This document shows, piece by piece, positions 49,588-57,998 of a DNA stretch of 64,000 bases. Every line of letters begins with the position of its first letter. Within the stretch, counting starts at the first letter, position 1. The DNA comes from Paenibacillus sp. FJAT-26967. GTDB taxonomy: Bacteria; Bacillota; Bacilli; Paenibacillales; NBRC-103111. The stretch is taken from assembly GCF_001541095.1 (NCBI RefSeq), contig NZ_LMXH01000001.1, positions 1,762,842 through 1,826,841 on the forward strand. The letters run 5' to 3'. A program made the translations under genes and the position numbers. The notes under the pieces are model-generated. The model ran no database searches, was not told where the DNA came from, and saw only the letters and a program-made list of their open reading frames with translations.

Positions 49588-50703
49588 TTATTTCAAATTT
49601 TCCGGATTCAGACATTGCAGTTCTGGAAGAACGAAAATGCCGTCTTTACGGATCAGTACATCGTCAAACCAGATTTCGCCGCCGCCGTATTCAGGGCGCT
49701 GAATCAGCACGATATCCCAGTGAACGGAAGAACGGTTGCTGTTGTCGGCTATTTCATAGGCTTGCCCAGGTGTAAAGTGGATGGACCCATCGATCTTCTC
49801 ATCGAACAAGGTGTCTTTCATCGGATGCTGGATATAAGGATTCACGCCGATGGCAAATTCGCCGATATAACGTGCCCCTTCATCTGTATCGAGAATGTCA
49901 TTCATACGCGCGGTATTGTTGCTGGTTGCTTCCACAATTTTACCGTTCTCCAGCTTCAGGACCACATTCTCAAACGAAGTACCCGAGTACACGGTTGGAG
50001 TATTGTACGAAATGACTCCGTTAACAGAGTTAAGAACTGGAGCTGTGTAGACTTCACCATCGGGAATGTTGCGTTTGCCGCAGCATTTGATAGCAGGAAT
50101 ATCCTTGATCGAGAAGGTCAAATCTGTGCCAGGGGATACAAGACGGACCTTGTCGGTACGGTTCATCAGCTCAACGAGAGGTTCCATGGCTTCTTCCATT
50201 TTACTGTAATCCAAATTGCATACTTGGAAGTAGAAATCTTCGAATGCCTCTGTACTGGTGTTGGCAAGCTGAGCCATCGAACCGTTCGGATAACGCATCA
50301 CAACCCATTTGGTATGGTTAACGCGCTGATTGGTTACAGGTCTGGAATAGACGCTCATATAGAGCTTGAGACGGTCTTCCGGCACGTCAGCTGTTTCGGT
50401 CACGTTGTCTCCGCCTCTGACAGCGACATACGCCTGCATTTCTTTCATGCGATTAAGCTCCAGCTCGGCTTTCTTCTCCAATGTCTGGCGCGTAGCTCCG
50501 AGCATCATACTGCGGTTAATGGCCGGATCGCGCAGCTCGACAATCGGATTGCCCCCAACTGCGTACACTTCTTCAATAAAGCATTTCGCAAGCTCCGGAT
50601 CTTTAATTCCAATGAGTTCGATCAAAATATTTTCGCCCGCTTTCAGTTCAACCGAGTAGCGGATAATATTGCGTGCAAATGTAACCATTCGTGGATCTCT
50701 CAT
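49588..50703 (-). CDS. M29-family aminopeptidase (AmpS/aminopeptidase T type)
   Basis: 371 residues from ATG 50703, with AAGGAG nine bases upstream; an in-frame ATG at 50751 has no ribosome site. M29 features are DPRMVTFARNIIRYSVELKAGENIL, written here as its key parts VTFARNIIRYSVELKAGENI and ELIGIKDPELAK, then GTDLTFSIKDIP, NIPDGEVYTAPVLNSVNGVI with the metal-binding Glu, YSGTSFENVVLKLENGKIVE, GEFAIGVNPYIQ and SSVHWDIVLIQ with the His-Asp ligand pair. It cleaves N-terminal amino acids using two metal ions and is cytoplasmic. Monocistronic. Confidence 0.92.
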   Translation of the reverse strand: MRDPRMVTFARNIIRYSVELKAGENILIELIGIKDPELAKCFIEEVYAVGGNPIVELRDPAINRSMMLGATRQTLEKKAELELNRMKEMQAYVAVRGGDNVTETADVPEDRLKLYMSVYSRPVTNQRVNHTKWVVMRYPNGSMAQLANTSTEAFEDFYFQVCNLDYSKMEEAMEPLVELMNRTDKVRLVSPGTDLTFSIKDIPAIKCCGKRNIPDGEVYTAPVLNSVNGVISYNTPTVYSGTSFENVVLKLENGKIVEATSNNTARMNDILDTDEGARYIGEFAIGVNPYIQHPMKDTLFDEKIDGSIHFTPGQAYEIADNSNRSSVHWDIVLIQRPEYGGGEIWFDDVLIRKDGIFVLPELQCLNPENLK

Positions 50704-50932
50704 GTACAGGAACTCCTTATTAGTTGGGATAAGCACTGCATTCGCGGTCATGCTTCACATCTATTATAGTACATTTGGTACAGATGATGAAGCTTCCTTC
50801 CGGTTGTAAAGTGCTGTTTGGAATAATTATTCTACCACAGGTCAAAAGAATCCTCTTTCCGATTGAAAATCATTTTGTGTGTCCTTCTCTCCACTTCGGG
50901 GTAAAATGAAAAAAAGAAAAGGAGGCGGTCTG

Positions 50933-51499
50933 ATGGCTCGCGGCAACAGTATGGTTCCGTTTGGTTATGAGGAAGAGCAGCCTAAGCGGCGCGGCACACT
51001 TCTTGTATTTGAGACTTTTGAGGAATGGACAGATCATGATTTGGCAATTGTTCTGGAATTAGCCCGGCAGCGCCAATTTAATACAGTTGTTCTGTATCCA
51101 CAGCACGAAGACAGTCTTCGCCGGATGAATATCGCCTGCGCCGTTCCTTATTATAAGCGGGTAAAGAACTTGGAGGAGCTGGTGGAAGGAGTAAGCGGGA
51201 ACGGTGCCGGAGAAAGCAGGATTACTATCGATACCTGGGAAGGAAAGCGTAAGAAATACACCCCGGTGGATACTTCGCTTCGCTTTCTGACGGATAAATA
51301 TTCCCGTCCTTATTTTGTCATGATGAATGATCATTATGCAGCTTTGTTTGCCGGATACAAAGGGTTTGAGGAGTGGATCAGGGAAGTCCGTCTGCTTGTA
51401 TGGAAAAGGTTTGGCGTACCGCTTCCGGCCAAATTGCTCGCGTTCACAGACCGGATGGATTTCATTGAAGAAAATGGGCAGGAAGCTGGCGTAAATTAA
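50933..51499 (+). CDS. Protein of unknown function
   Basis: 188 residues from ATG 50933 with AAAGGAGG upstream. No signal peptide or membrane helix. An alpha/beta look: RRGTLLVFETFEEWTDHDLA, ELARQRQFNTVVLYPQHEDS and RPYFVMMNDHYAALFAGYKG. The segment between about 20 and 65 could be a Rossmann-like half (strand, helix, strand). I do not recognise the family and offer no function. Monocistronic, 82 bases before the MFS gene. Confidence 0.75.
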   Translation: MARGNSMVPFGYEEEQPKRRGTLLVFETFEEWTDHDLAIVLELARQRQFNTVVLYPQHEDSLRRMNIACAVPYYKRVKNLEELVEGVSGNGAGESRITIDTWEGKRKKYTPVDTSLRFLTDKYSRPYFVMMNDHYAALFAGYKGFEEWIREVRLLVWKRFGVPLPAKLLAFTDRMDFIEENGQEAGVN

Positions 51500-51581
51500 T
51501 AAACCGTAGGTTGATTCACAATCACAGCAGCAGATGGTACAATAGTCGAGTTGTTTTCATTATGCATGGGGGGTAGGCATC

Positions 51582-52784
51582 ATGACAGAATCGTCTTCAG
51601 AGACGATGACACCGACACGCCGCCTGCTTATTCTGCTGCTGGTTGTCATAATTTCAGGTTTAAGCCAAGGACTATTGCTTCCTCTGCTTGCGATCATGCT
51701 GGAATCCAGCGGGGTTTCACCGGGATTGAACGGCTTTAATGCCGCTTCCATGTATATTGGCAGTTTCGTGTCGATGTTCGTAGTGGAACGGATTTTGCTT
51801 GCGCTTGGCTTCAAAAGAATTCTCATTGCGTGCATCCTGCTCGAGACAGCGGCATTAGTGCTGCTGCCTGTGTGGGAGAATCTCGCGTTCTGGTTCCTTC
51901 TCCGGTTTACCATCGGATTCGGCAATTCGATTCTGCATTACACGACGCAGTTGTGGATCCTGACGTCCGCACCGCCAGATCGCAGAGGACGGTACATCTC
52001 CTATTACGGAATGGCATACGGAATCGGATTCAGTTTAGGTCCCGCAGGGATTAATCTGCTGTCGTTCGGGCGGTTTGCCCCTTTCTTTATCGTAGCCGTG
52101 TTCTACCTGCTGGTCGCTTTGCTGCTTACGAAGCTTCCTAAGCAGCCGTTACAGACAGGAGACAAGCAGGCGCCTGCTAAGAAAAGATACGGAACTGCGG
52201 TCCGGATAGCCTGGTTTGCACTCATCCCGACTTTTCTATACGGGTATACGGAAGCCGTATTGAACGGGAGTTTCCCGCTGTATGGTTTGCGGATGGGTCT
52301 TACCGATACATCGGTGTCGATGCTTCTGCCGCTTGTCGGCATAGGCGGTCTGATTCTTCAGCTGCCTCTTGGAATACTCAGCGACCGGATCGGCCGTAAG
52401 CCCGTGCTGCTGGCCGCTGCAGTTGGAGGAGGCACTGCTTTCATGGCTGTGCCTCTAGCAGGCGATTCCATCCTCGGAATCGGACTTCTTCTATTCGCTG
52501 CGGGAGGAATGATCGGTTCTTTCTTCTCGCTTGGCTTGGCTTATGCCGCGGATTTGCTGCCGCGTGATCTGCTGCCGTCTGCGAATGTGATCGGCTCTAT
52601 TCTGTTCAGTTTGGGCAGTGTAATCGGACCTAATCTGGGCGGACTGGGCTTGCAATATATCTCGCTTGGCAGCCTGTTCTACACATTGGGTTCCGTTTTC
52701 CTGATCTTCGTGATTAGCGGGTTTGCTTTCAAAGGTACGCGAAGACAGGGGACGGAGAGAGAGACTGAGAGCAGAGCTCTCTAG
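51582..52784 (+). CDS. Major facilitator superfamily (MFS) transporter
   Basis: 400 residues with GGGGGG before ATG 51582. Twelve hydrophobic helices in two halves. The MFS loop 2-3 motif is degenerate (VVERILLALGFKRILIACIL), while the loop 8-9 copy is clear (GILSDRIGRKPVLLAAAVGG). Between the halves is a basic loop (LPKQPLQTGDKQAPAKKRYG). The layout suggests a drug- or metabolite-efflux MFS of the DHA1 type. The substrate is unknown. Monocistronic. Confidence 0.9.
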   Translation: MTESSSETMTPTRRLLILLLVVIISGLSQGLLLPLLAIMLESSGVSPGLNGFNAASMYIGSFVSMFVVERILLALGFKRILIACILLETAALVLLPVWENLAFWFLLRFTIGFGNSILHYTTQLWILTSAPPDRRGRYISYYGMAYGIGFSLGPAGINLLSFGRFAPFFIVAVFYLLVALLLTKLPKQPLQTGDKQAPAKKRYGTAVRIAWFALIPTFLYGYTEAVLNGSFPLYGLRMGLTDTSVSMLLPLVGIGGLILQLPLGILSDRIGRKPVLLAAAVGGGTAFMAVPLAGDSILGIGLLLFAAGGMIGSFFSLGLAYAADLLPRDLLPSANVIGSILFSLGSVIGPNLGGLGLQYISLGSLFYTLGSVFLIFVISGFAFKGTRRQGTERETESRAL

Positions 52785-52980
52785 CTGTTCTCATAGGTCC
52801 GGAACTCTTCGATTCAGGATTGCCGGGCATCGGACTAACGAATGCGGGTACTTGAGGATGATGCGGGGCAGCAGGATGGCTGCTAACATTTGAATGGTCT
52901 TTCTGGACTCGGGAGTTTATATAAGAACATCCCTAACCTTAGCCGCATGAATTCGCAATGAGAAAAGGACATCACTATCA

Positions 52981-53023
52981 GAAAAAGACCTGAACGCTAT
53001 GAATCTGCGTTCAGGTCTTTTTC
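52981..53023. terminator. Bidirectional terminator between the MFS gene and udk
   Basis: GAAAAAGACCTGAACGC (52981-52997) pairs perfectly over 17 bases with GCGTTCAGGTCTTTTTC (53007-53023). The rest of the gap 52785-53087 has only a small GGCAGCA/TGCTGCC-type dyad near 52870 and no gene. Confidence 0.95.
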
Positions 53024-53087
53024 TCTGATAAATCAGCCAGGCTGTGAGGAACCACAAAATGTGAGAATGCTCAGGAACAGACCGAAT

Positions 53088-53717
53088 TTAGTCTATTTCC
53101 GCCAGAAGTGTATCCATATAGCTCTCCGTCAGTGTGGTCAGAAGACGGATGCCGATTTCATTTTCTCCACCTTCGGGAATGATGATGTCAGCGTATTTCT
53201 TGGATGGTTCGATGAAGGCATCGTGCATCGGTTTGACCGTCGTCAAATACTGGTCGAATACGGATTGCAGCGAGCGCCCTCGTTCCTGCGTATCACGCAT
53301 GATCCGGCGCAGAATACGGACATCCGGGTCCGTATCGACAAACACTTTGATATCCAGTGCCCCTCGCAGATCTTCGTCCGTCAGTACATGAATGCCCTCA
53401 ATAATGATGATGGGAGTACCCTGCACAAGCAGAGTCTCTGAGGAACGGGCATGACGGGTGAAATCATATATCGGAACCTCAATTTCGCGGCCGAGGCGCA
53501 GCTCGCCGAGATGCTTGAGCAGCAGTTTGTTCTCAAATGCATGCGGATGATCGTAGTTGATCTTAACACGCTCTTCCATGGTTAATTCACTGCGGTCCGC
53601 ATAATAATTATCTTGACAGATTAAGGTGACATTCTTTGTCCCGAGTTCGTGTATGATGGAACGGGCGACCGTAGATTTTCCCGAGCCCGTTCCCCCGGCT
53701 ATTCCAATGACTAACAT
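53088..53717 (-). CDS. udk: Uridine kinase
   Basis: 209 residues from ATG 53717, which gives the normal Udk length; an open frame upstream to 53789 would add a tail not found in the family. The P-loop is IGIAGGTGSGKSTVARSI at the N-terminus. Other conserved blocks are LICQDNYYADRSELTMEERV, NYDHPHAFENKLLLKHL, VPIYDFTRHARSSET, IIIIEGIHVL (Walker B) and RRIMRDTQERGRSLQSV. It phosphorylates uridine and cytidine in pyrimidine salvage. GGGAGGG lies 13 bases upstream of the chosen start. Confidence 0.95.
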   Translation of the reverse strand: MLVIGIAGGTGSGKSTVARSIIHELGTKNVTLICQDNYYADRSELTMEERVKINYDHPHAFENKLLLKHLGELRLGREIEVPIYDFTRHARSSETLLVQGTPIIIIEGIHVLTDEDLRGALDIKVFVDTDPDVRILRRIMRDTQERGRSLQSVFDQYLTTVKPMHDAFIEPSKKYADIIIPEGGENEIGIRLLTTLTESYMDTLLAEID

Positions 53718-53789
53718 AAATGATGATGGCCCTCCCTGATAAGCATTTGTACCTGAATAGTTTATCACAGTGTGGGCTTTTTTCAACAA

Positions 53790-53809
53790 AGAAAAGCTCC
53801 TTACGGAGC
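53790..53809 (-). terminator. Terminator of the coiled-coil protein gene
   Basis: On the minus strand GCTCC, GTAA, GGAGC, then TTTTCTTTG. Confidence 0.8.
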
Positions 53810-53815
53810 CTAGGC

Positions 53816-54133
53816 TTAACGAATTTGTCGCGGTGTATGAAATTTGTCCTCGGACACTTCCAGATCTTGTGCGGCCTGATGAAGCTGCTGGATTGTCTGT
53901 TCCAATTGTTGACCGTATTTCTGCGAGTCAAAAGATTGAATTTGACCCTGGGCTTCTCTGACCTGCCGCTTCGCCGAACCCAGCTTAGCCTGTGCCCGCT
54001 GTATGGCGACAGGGTCTGCAAGCGTAATAGCGCCCTGCAGTTCGTGTTCAGCCTCTTGTGCGTTCAGAATTGCTGCATCTGCAGCTTCGACTGCGTGCTC
54101 AATATATTGTTGATGCTGCTGACTTTCTACCAA
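53816..54133 (-). CDS. Small alpha-helical protein of unknown function
   Basis: 105 residues from TTG 54133, with AAAGGAGG ten bases upstream. The sequence is Gln/Ala-rich and predicted fully helical, likely coiled coil: HAVEAADAAILNAQEAEHEL, then DPVAIQRAQAKLGSAKRQV and KYGQQLEQTIQQLHQAAQDL. No membrane segment. It resembles small DUF-type proteins of Bacillales but I cannot name it. Own terminator downstream, before udk. Confidence 0.75.
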   Translation of the reverse strand: MVESQQHQQYIEHAVEAADAAILNAQEAEHELQGAITLADPVAIQRAQAKLGSAKRQVREAQGQIQSFDSQKYGQQLEQTIQQLHQAAQDLEVSEDKFHTPRQIR

Positions 54134-54377
54134 ATTGTATCAGCCTCCTTTGTTCATTACGATGCGCAATTCGGATCCTCTTCATGCTTCGATTGTTTAT
54201 TTCCCGCAGCAGAAATATTTCCTGGGTAAGCGCAGAAAGTGATAAAGCAGGCGCTTATTCGACAGAAATTTCTGAATTATTGATATTATTCAATCGCTGT
54301 TTTTGTTTGGGTATGTAATGGAGGGTAAGCTTTTGGGACATCTTATTAATGATGAGGCAGACCGGAGGTGATTCTCA

Positions 54378-54518
54378 ATGCCGTTTAACAAATCCAACAA
54401 AATTGACGACAAACAGAACAAAAGCCGCTTAAAAGAAGAAATCATTACTTTGAATGCGCGTAAAGCATCGGTTTACCCGCCGAATCTTAATGAAATCGAT
54501 AAAAACGAACAGACTTAG
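54378..54518 (+). CDS. 46-residue protein of unknown function
   Basis: ATG 54378 has an excellent ribosome site (GGAGGTGAT, seven-base spacing). Product: MPFNKSNKIDDKQNKSRLKE followed by EIITLNARKASVYPPNLNEI and DKNEQT. It is charged, Lys/Asn-rich, with no membrane segment. The codon use and ribosome site argue that it is real despite its size. Function unknown; it could be a regulatory or spore-associated small protein. A terminator follows at 54537. Confidence 0.75.
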   Translation: MPFNKSNKIDDKQNKSRLKEEIITLNARKASVYPPNLNEIDKNEQT

Positions 54519-54536
54519 GTGTTCTTTTTTGAAACA

Positions 54537-54569
54537 GGCGCTATCCTTTAATGGGTAGTGTCTTTGTTT
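54537..54569 (+). terminator. Terminator after the 46-residue gene
   Basis: GGCGCTATCC (54537-54546) pairs with GGGTAGTGTC (54553-54562) with three wobble pairs, followed by TTTGTTTG. A shorter GAACA/TGTTC stem with six T residues (54507-54530) overlaps the end of the gene. Confidence 0.65.
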
Positions 54570-54738
54570 GTCTGTAAAAGTAAGATTGTATGAAAGAACG
54601 AGAGATCATATGAGGATAGATAGATATGCTTATGCTGGATTGATTCCTTGCTTGTCCATCGGATTTTGTTTATATCTAAAATTGTTGTATGCTAATCATA
54701 TTGGATAATAATTGGTATGGACAGGAGGGTGAGAAGAG

Positions 54739-55587
54739 ATGAACTCACTTGGTTTAGTGCTTGAAGGAGGAGGCATGCGGGGAGTCTATACCGCAGGTGT
54801 CCTGGAATATTTTATGGAGAACGACTGGTACGTTCCTTATGTCATCGGAGTTTCTGCAGGCGCGTGCAATGCGGCTTCTTATCTATCCCGGCAGCCTGGA
54901 CGGAATAAGAAAGTTACTATCGGCTTCATTACGGACAAAAGATATATCAGTTACCGGAATTTAATGCGGGAACGCAGTATTTTCGGCATGAATTTTATTT
55001 TCAATGAAATTCCCCAGAATTTAGTCCCGTTTGATTTTGAGACATTTTATGGCAGGGGTAACGAGCTGGTTATTGGCACAACAGATGCTATCAGCGGGGA
55101 GGCGGTATTTTACCGGAAAAATGAAGCGCTGGATATGACGCTGTCGCTCATCCGTGCTTCCTCATCGCTGCCGTTTGTTTCCCAGCCCGTACAACATGAT
55201 AATCGCACGTTGTTCGATGGGGGAATCTCGGCGCCTATCCCGATTCATCAATCGATAAGAGACGGTAATGAACGCAATATCATTATTCTGACGCGTCCGA
55301 GAGGTTACCGCAAGAAACCGTTCAAACAACAGTGGTTCGCTCAGCGGTTCTATCCCGGCTACCCCGGTCTGGTTCGTGCTCTTGTGGAGCGAAGTCTCGT
55401 GTATAACCGGACTTTGGAAGATATCGAGAGGATGGAAGATGAGGGGAAAGTGCTCGTCATCCGCCCTTCTGCCCAAGTTAAAGTGGGTCGAATGGAGAAA
55501 GACTCTTCGAAGTTAGAAGCTCTTCACGATCTTGGTTACAAAGACGCCAGCCAGACGGCGAGCAGGCTGCGCGAATGGCTGGTTTAA
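54739..55587 (+). CDS. Patatin-like phospholipase
   Basis: 282 residues with CAGGAGGGTGAG before ATG 54739. The oxyanion hole is LVLEGGGMRGVYTAGVLEY, the nucleophile elbow is GVSAGACNAASYLS with Ser39, and the catalytic aspartate is Asp160 in LFDGGISAPIP. This is a complete Ser-Asp dyad. Bacterial patatins hydrolyse phospholipid or other acyl esters; here there is no signal peptide, so it acts in the cytoplasm or at the inner membrane. Its substrate is unknown. It sits just before the TPP riboswitch but is not part of that transcript. Confidence 0.93.
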   Translation: MNSLGLVLEGGGMRGVYTAGVLEYFMENDWYVPYVIGVSAGACNAASYLSRQPGRNKKVTIGFITDKRYISYRNLMRERSIFGMNFIFNEIPQNLVPFDFETFYGRGNELVIGTTDAISGEAVFYRKNEALDMTLSLIRASSSLPFVSQPVQHDNRTLFDGGISAPIPIHQSIRDGNERNIIILTRPRGYRKKPFKQQWFAQRFYPGYPGLVRALVERSLVYNRTLEDIERMEDEGKVLVIRPSAQVKVGRMEKDSSKLEALHDLGYKDASQTASRLREWLV

Positions 55588-55632
55588 CTGTCCGTTCTGC
55601 AAAAGGCCCGCAGAATGTCGGCTAAAATTGGC

Positions 55633-55660
55633 TAGACAAACCCGGGTGGTATGCTATAAT
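55633..55660 (+). promoter_or_regulatory. Promoter of the thi operon
   Basis: TAGACA (55633-55638), 16 bases, TATAAT (55655-55660), about 30 bases ahead of the TPP riboswitch. Confidence 0.7.
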
Positions 55661-55689
55661 TAACCCAGAAATGCGGACAACTGAATAAA

Positions 55690-55785
55690 AGCAGGGGTGC
55701 TGGAATTGGCCGGCTGAGATTGTATCCCATAAGATACTGACCCTTACAACCTGATCTGGATAATGCCAGCGTAGGAAAACGTACG
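55690..55785 (+). promoter_or_regulatory. TPP riboswitch (THI box) aptamer
   Basis: The hallmark elements are in order: AGGGGTGCTGG, GGCTGAGA, a variable stem (TGTATCCCATAAGATAC), TGACCCTTACAACCTGATC, TGGATAATGCCAGCGTAGG. These match the conserved CUGAGA and ACCUGAUCUGGAUAAUGCCAGCG signatures. It senses thiamine pyrophosphate and turns the operon off when TPP is plentiful. Confidence 0.97.
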
Positions 55786-55805
55786 AATTCTCGTAGTCTT
55801 TGAGT

Positions 55806-55831
55806 GCGCTCCCGGTCAGGGGGCGCTTTTT
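55806..55831 (+). terminator. Expression-platform terminator of the TPP riboswitch
   Basis: GCGCTCCC (55806-55813), a short loop, GGGGGCGC (55819-55826) and five T residues. TPP binding should favour this hairpin. The ribosome site of the first gene is past it, which implies transcriptional control. Confidence 0.9.
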
Positions 55832-55867
55832 GATGTTTGCTCCGCCCAGAATGAGGGGGAGAAGACT

Positions 55868-56887
55868 ATGAAACGGTTTTACCGAACAACAGCAATTGCA
55901 GCAGCATTCCTGGTCGCACTATCGGGCTGCGGAGCCCAAGAAAGCCAGCCGAGTCCGGGAACTACGCCGTCAGCGGCAGCACCTGTCACGAATATTAAGG
56001 TCGTTTTGGATTGGACACCGAACACGAATCATACTGGCTTGTATGTAGCCAAAGCCAAAGGGTATTTTGCGGAGCAGGGTCTTAATGTAGACATCATCCA
56101 ACCTGGGGCCGGCGGAGCGGATGCGATGGTTGCTTCCGGAGCGGCTGAGTTCGGCGTCAGTAACCAGGAAGGAATTACTTTGGCAAGAACCGCACAGGTG
56201 CCGATTGTTTCCATCGCGGCAGTTATTCAGCACAATACGTCCGGTTTTGCTTCACCGCAAGCCAAGAATATTACGAAGCCCAAAGATTTCGAGGGCAAAG
56301 TATATGGAGGGTGGGGTTCTCCGAACGAGAATGCCATGATCGAATCTCTTATGAATAACAATCAGGCGGACCCTTCCAAAGTTAAAATCGTTAATATTGG
56401 GGAAGCCGATTTCTTCACAGCGGTAAAACGGGATATTGATTTCGCCTGGATTTATTACGGGTGGACGGGCATTGAGTCGGAGCTCCGCAAAGAACCGATC
56501 AACATGGTATACCTCACGCAATATTCCAAGCAGTTGGATTTCTATACACCTGTTCTGGCTACAAGTGAAAAAATGATTGGAGATAAACCAGAACTCGTGA
56601 AATCATTCCTCGCAGCCGCTTCCAAAGGGTATCAGTTTGCAATCGATAAACCGGAAGAGGCGGCTGAAGTACTCTCGGCAGCCGTTCCGGAATTGGATAA
56701 GAATCTCGTACTCGCCAGCCAAAAGTGGCTGAGTCCCAAATATAAGGACGATGCGCCGCGGTGGGGTGAACAGAAGAAGGAAGTTTGGGAGAATTATGCC
56801 AAATGGATGCAGGACTACAAGCTTCTGGAGAAGGGACTGGATGCGGATAAAGCTTACACAAACCAATTTCTGCCGTCCGGTTCTTAG
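55868..56887 (+). CDS. thiY: Thiamine-precursor (pyrimidine) ABC transporter binding protein, ThiY type
   Basis: 339 residues. A lipoprotein signal ends LVALSGC with C21 lipidated. The NMT1/THI5-like fold opens with KVVLDWTPNTNHTGLYVAKA and KGYFAEQGLNVDIIQPG, then GAAEFGVSNQEGITLARTAQ, SIAAVIQHNTSGFASPQA and VYGGWGSPNENAMIESLM. In Bacillus halodurans ThiY binds N-formyl-4-amino-5-aminomethyl-2-methylpyrimidine. The TPP riboswitch ahead of it confirms the link to thiamine. No tenA or thiE is present in the window, so the deformylation/amidase step must be encoded elsewhere. Confidence 0.93.
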   Translation: MKRFYRTTAIAAAFLVALSGCGAQESQPSPGTTPSAAAPVTNIKVVLDWTPNTNHTGLYVAKAKGYFAEQGLNVDIIQPGAGGADAMVASGAAEFGVSNQEGITLARTAQVPIVSIAAVIQHNTSGFASPQAKNITKPKDFEGKVYGGWGSPNENAMIESLMNNNQADPSKVKIVNIGEADFFTAVKRDIDFAWIYYGWTGIESELRKEPINMVYLTQYSKQLDFYTPVLATSEKMIGDKPELVKSFLAAASKGYQFAIDKPEEAAEVLSAAVPELDKNLVLASQKWLSPKYKDDAPRWGEQKKEVWENYAKWMQDYKLLEKGLDADKAYTNQFLPSGS

Positions 56888-56931
56888 TATCGAGCAATAC
56901 AATTCATCATTCAGCTGGGAGGGATTTCACA

Positions 56932-57225
56932 ATGGCTAATGCACTAGTAAGCATTCAAATTATTCCTAAAACCAAGAACGGGGAAGACGTCATTCCTTAT
57001 GTGGACCGAGCTATAGAAATCATTCAGCAGTCTGGCGTTCGGTATGAAGTTCATCCTCTTGAAACGACGATGGAGGGCGAGCTTGGCGAACTGCTCGACA
57101 TTGTCAAAAAAATGAACGAAGCTATGATGGAAATCGGAAGCGTAAGTGTCATTTCTCAAGTCAAAATTTATTACAATCCCGAGGGCGCATCGATGGATCG
57201 CTTAACGGAAAAATACCGTTCATGA
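56932..57225 (+). CDS. Thiamine-binding protein, MTH1187/YqgV family
   Basis: 97 residues with GGGAGGG before ATG 56932. One ferredoxin-like domain: ALVSIQIIPKTKNGEDVIPY, VDRAIEIIQQSGVRYEVHPL, TTMEGELGELLDIVKKMNEA and GSVSVISQVKIYYNPEGASM. The family (MTH1187/YkoF-related) binds thiamine-type ligands; it forms oligomers. Its last four bases overlap the start of the permease gene, so it is translationally coupled into the operon, and it lies between binding protein and permease, which supports a role in handling the imported pyrimidine or thiamine. Confidence 0.9.
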   Translation: MANALVSIQIIPKTKNGEDVIPYVDRAIEIIQQSGVRYEVHPLETTMEGELGELLDIVKKMNEAMMEIGSVSVISQVKIYYNPEGASMDRLTEKYRS

Positions 57226-57983
57226 TCCGCTCGATCTGGAACAAAGGATGGCCGCCTCTTCTTACGGCCATCCTTCTCCTGCTTCTATGGCAGTTTGGCG
57301 TCATGATAGCAGGCACACCTACATGGAGACTTCCGGCTCCGCTTACGATTATAGAAGAAGGTCTTCGCCAGGCTCCTGTGCTGGGCAAGCATATCAGTCA
57401 CACCGTCACGATAACGCTGCTTGGCTTCTCGATCGGTTCCGCCCTCGGCCTTATTATCGCATGTGTACTTCATGTGACACCCGGCATGAAATCAGCTTTT
57501 TATCCGCTGCTTGTATTGTCGCAGAATATCCCGACCATTGCGCTTGCTCCTCTGCTTATGATCTGGTTCGGCTTCGGAATCCTGCCTAAGCTTATTGTCA
57601 TTGCACTTGTTTGTTTCTTTCCGGTAACGGTGGCTGCCCTCGGGGGATTATCGAATCCGGATTCAGGAATGCACCGGTATTTACAAATGATTGGAGCCAG
57701 CAGGAGTCAATTGTTCTGGAAACTCGAACTTCCTTACGCACTTCCGTCTGTCTTTTCGGGCCTCAAAATCTCGGCGACGTACAGTGTTATGGGCGGCGTT
57801 ATCGCGGAATGGCTTGGCTCGGATAGAGGGATTGGTGTATTCATGCTCTTATCCAAGTCTTCTTTTCGCACCGATCGGGTATTCGTCGCGATTGTCCTGA
57901 TTGTCGTCCTTAGTCTTCTGCTGTTCGGTGCAATTGCTCTGCTTGAGAAGTGGATTGTAAGCTGGAAGACGGCTAAACCATGA
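57222..57983 (+). CDS. thiX: ABC transporter permease for the thiamine precursor, ThiX type
   Basis: 253 residues from ATG 57222 (the ATGA overlap with the previous stop). Six hydrophobic helices with the SsuC/TauC-type layout: GWPPLLTAILLLLLWQFGVM, PLLVLSQNIPTIALAPLLMI, WFGFGILPKLIVIALVCFFP and the EAA-like loop SRSQLFWKLELPYALPSVFS. It forms the channel (probably a homodimer) for the pyrimidine captured by ThiY. It is coupled to the upstream binding protein and stands 15 bases from ThiZ. Confidence 0.92.
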   Translation: MIRSIWNKGWPPLLTAILLLLLWQFGVMIAGTPTWRLPAPLTIIEEGLRQAPVLGKHISHTVTITLLGFSIGSALGLIIACVLHVTPGMKSAFYPLLVLSQNIPTIALAPLLMIWFGFGILPKLIVIALVCFFPVTVAALGGLSNPDSGMHRYLQMIGASRSQLFWKLELPYALPSVFSGLKISATYSVMGGVIAEWLGSDRGIGVFMLLSKSSFRTDRVFVAIVLIVVLSLLLFGAIALLEKWIVSWKTAKP

Positions 57984-57998
57984 CAGGGGTGAGCAAGC

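Noticed and set aside
49615-50769. Rightward open frame of 384 codons
   Set aside because: It covers the M29 aminopeptidase gene on the opposite strand almost exactly. No ribosome site, no recognisable domain; a mirror of codon structure.
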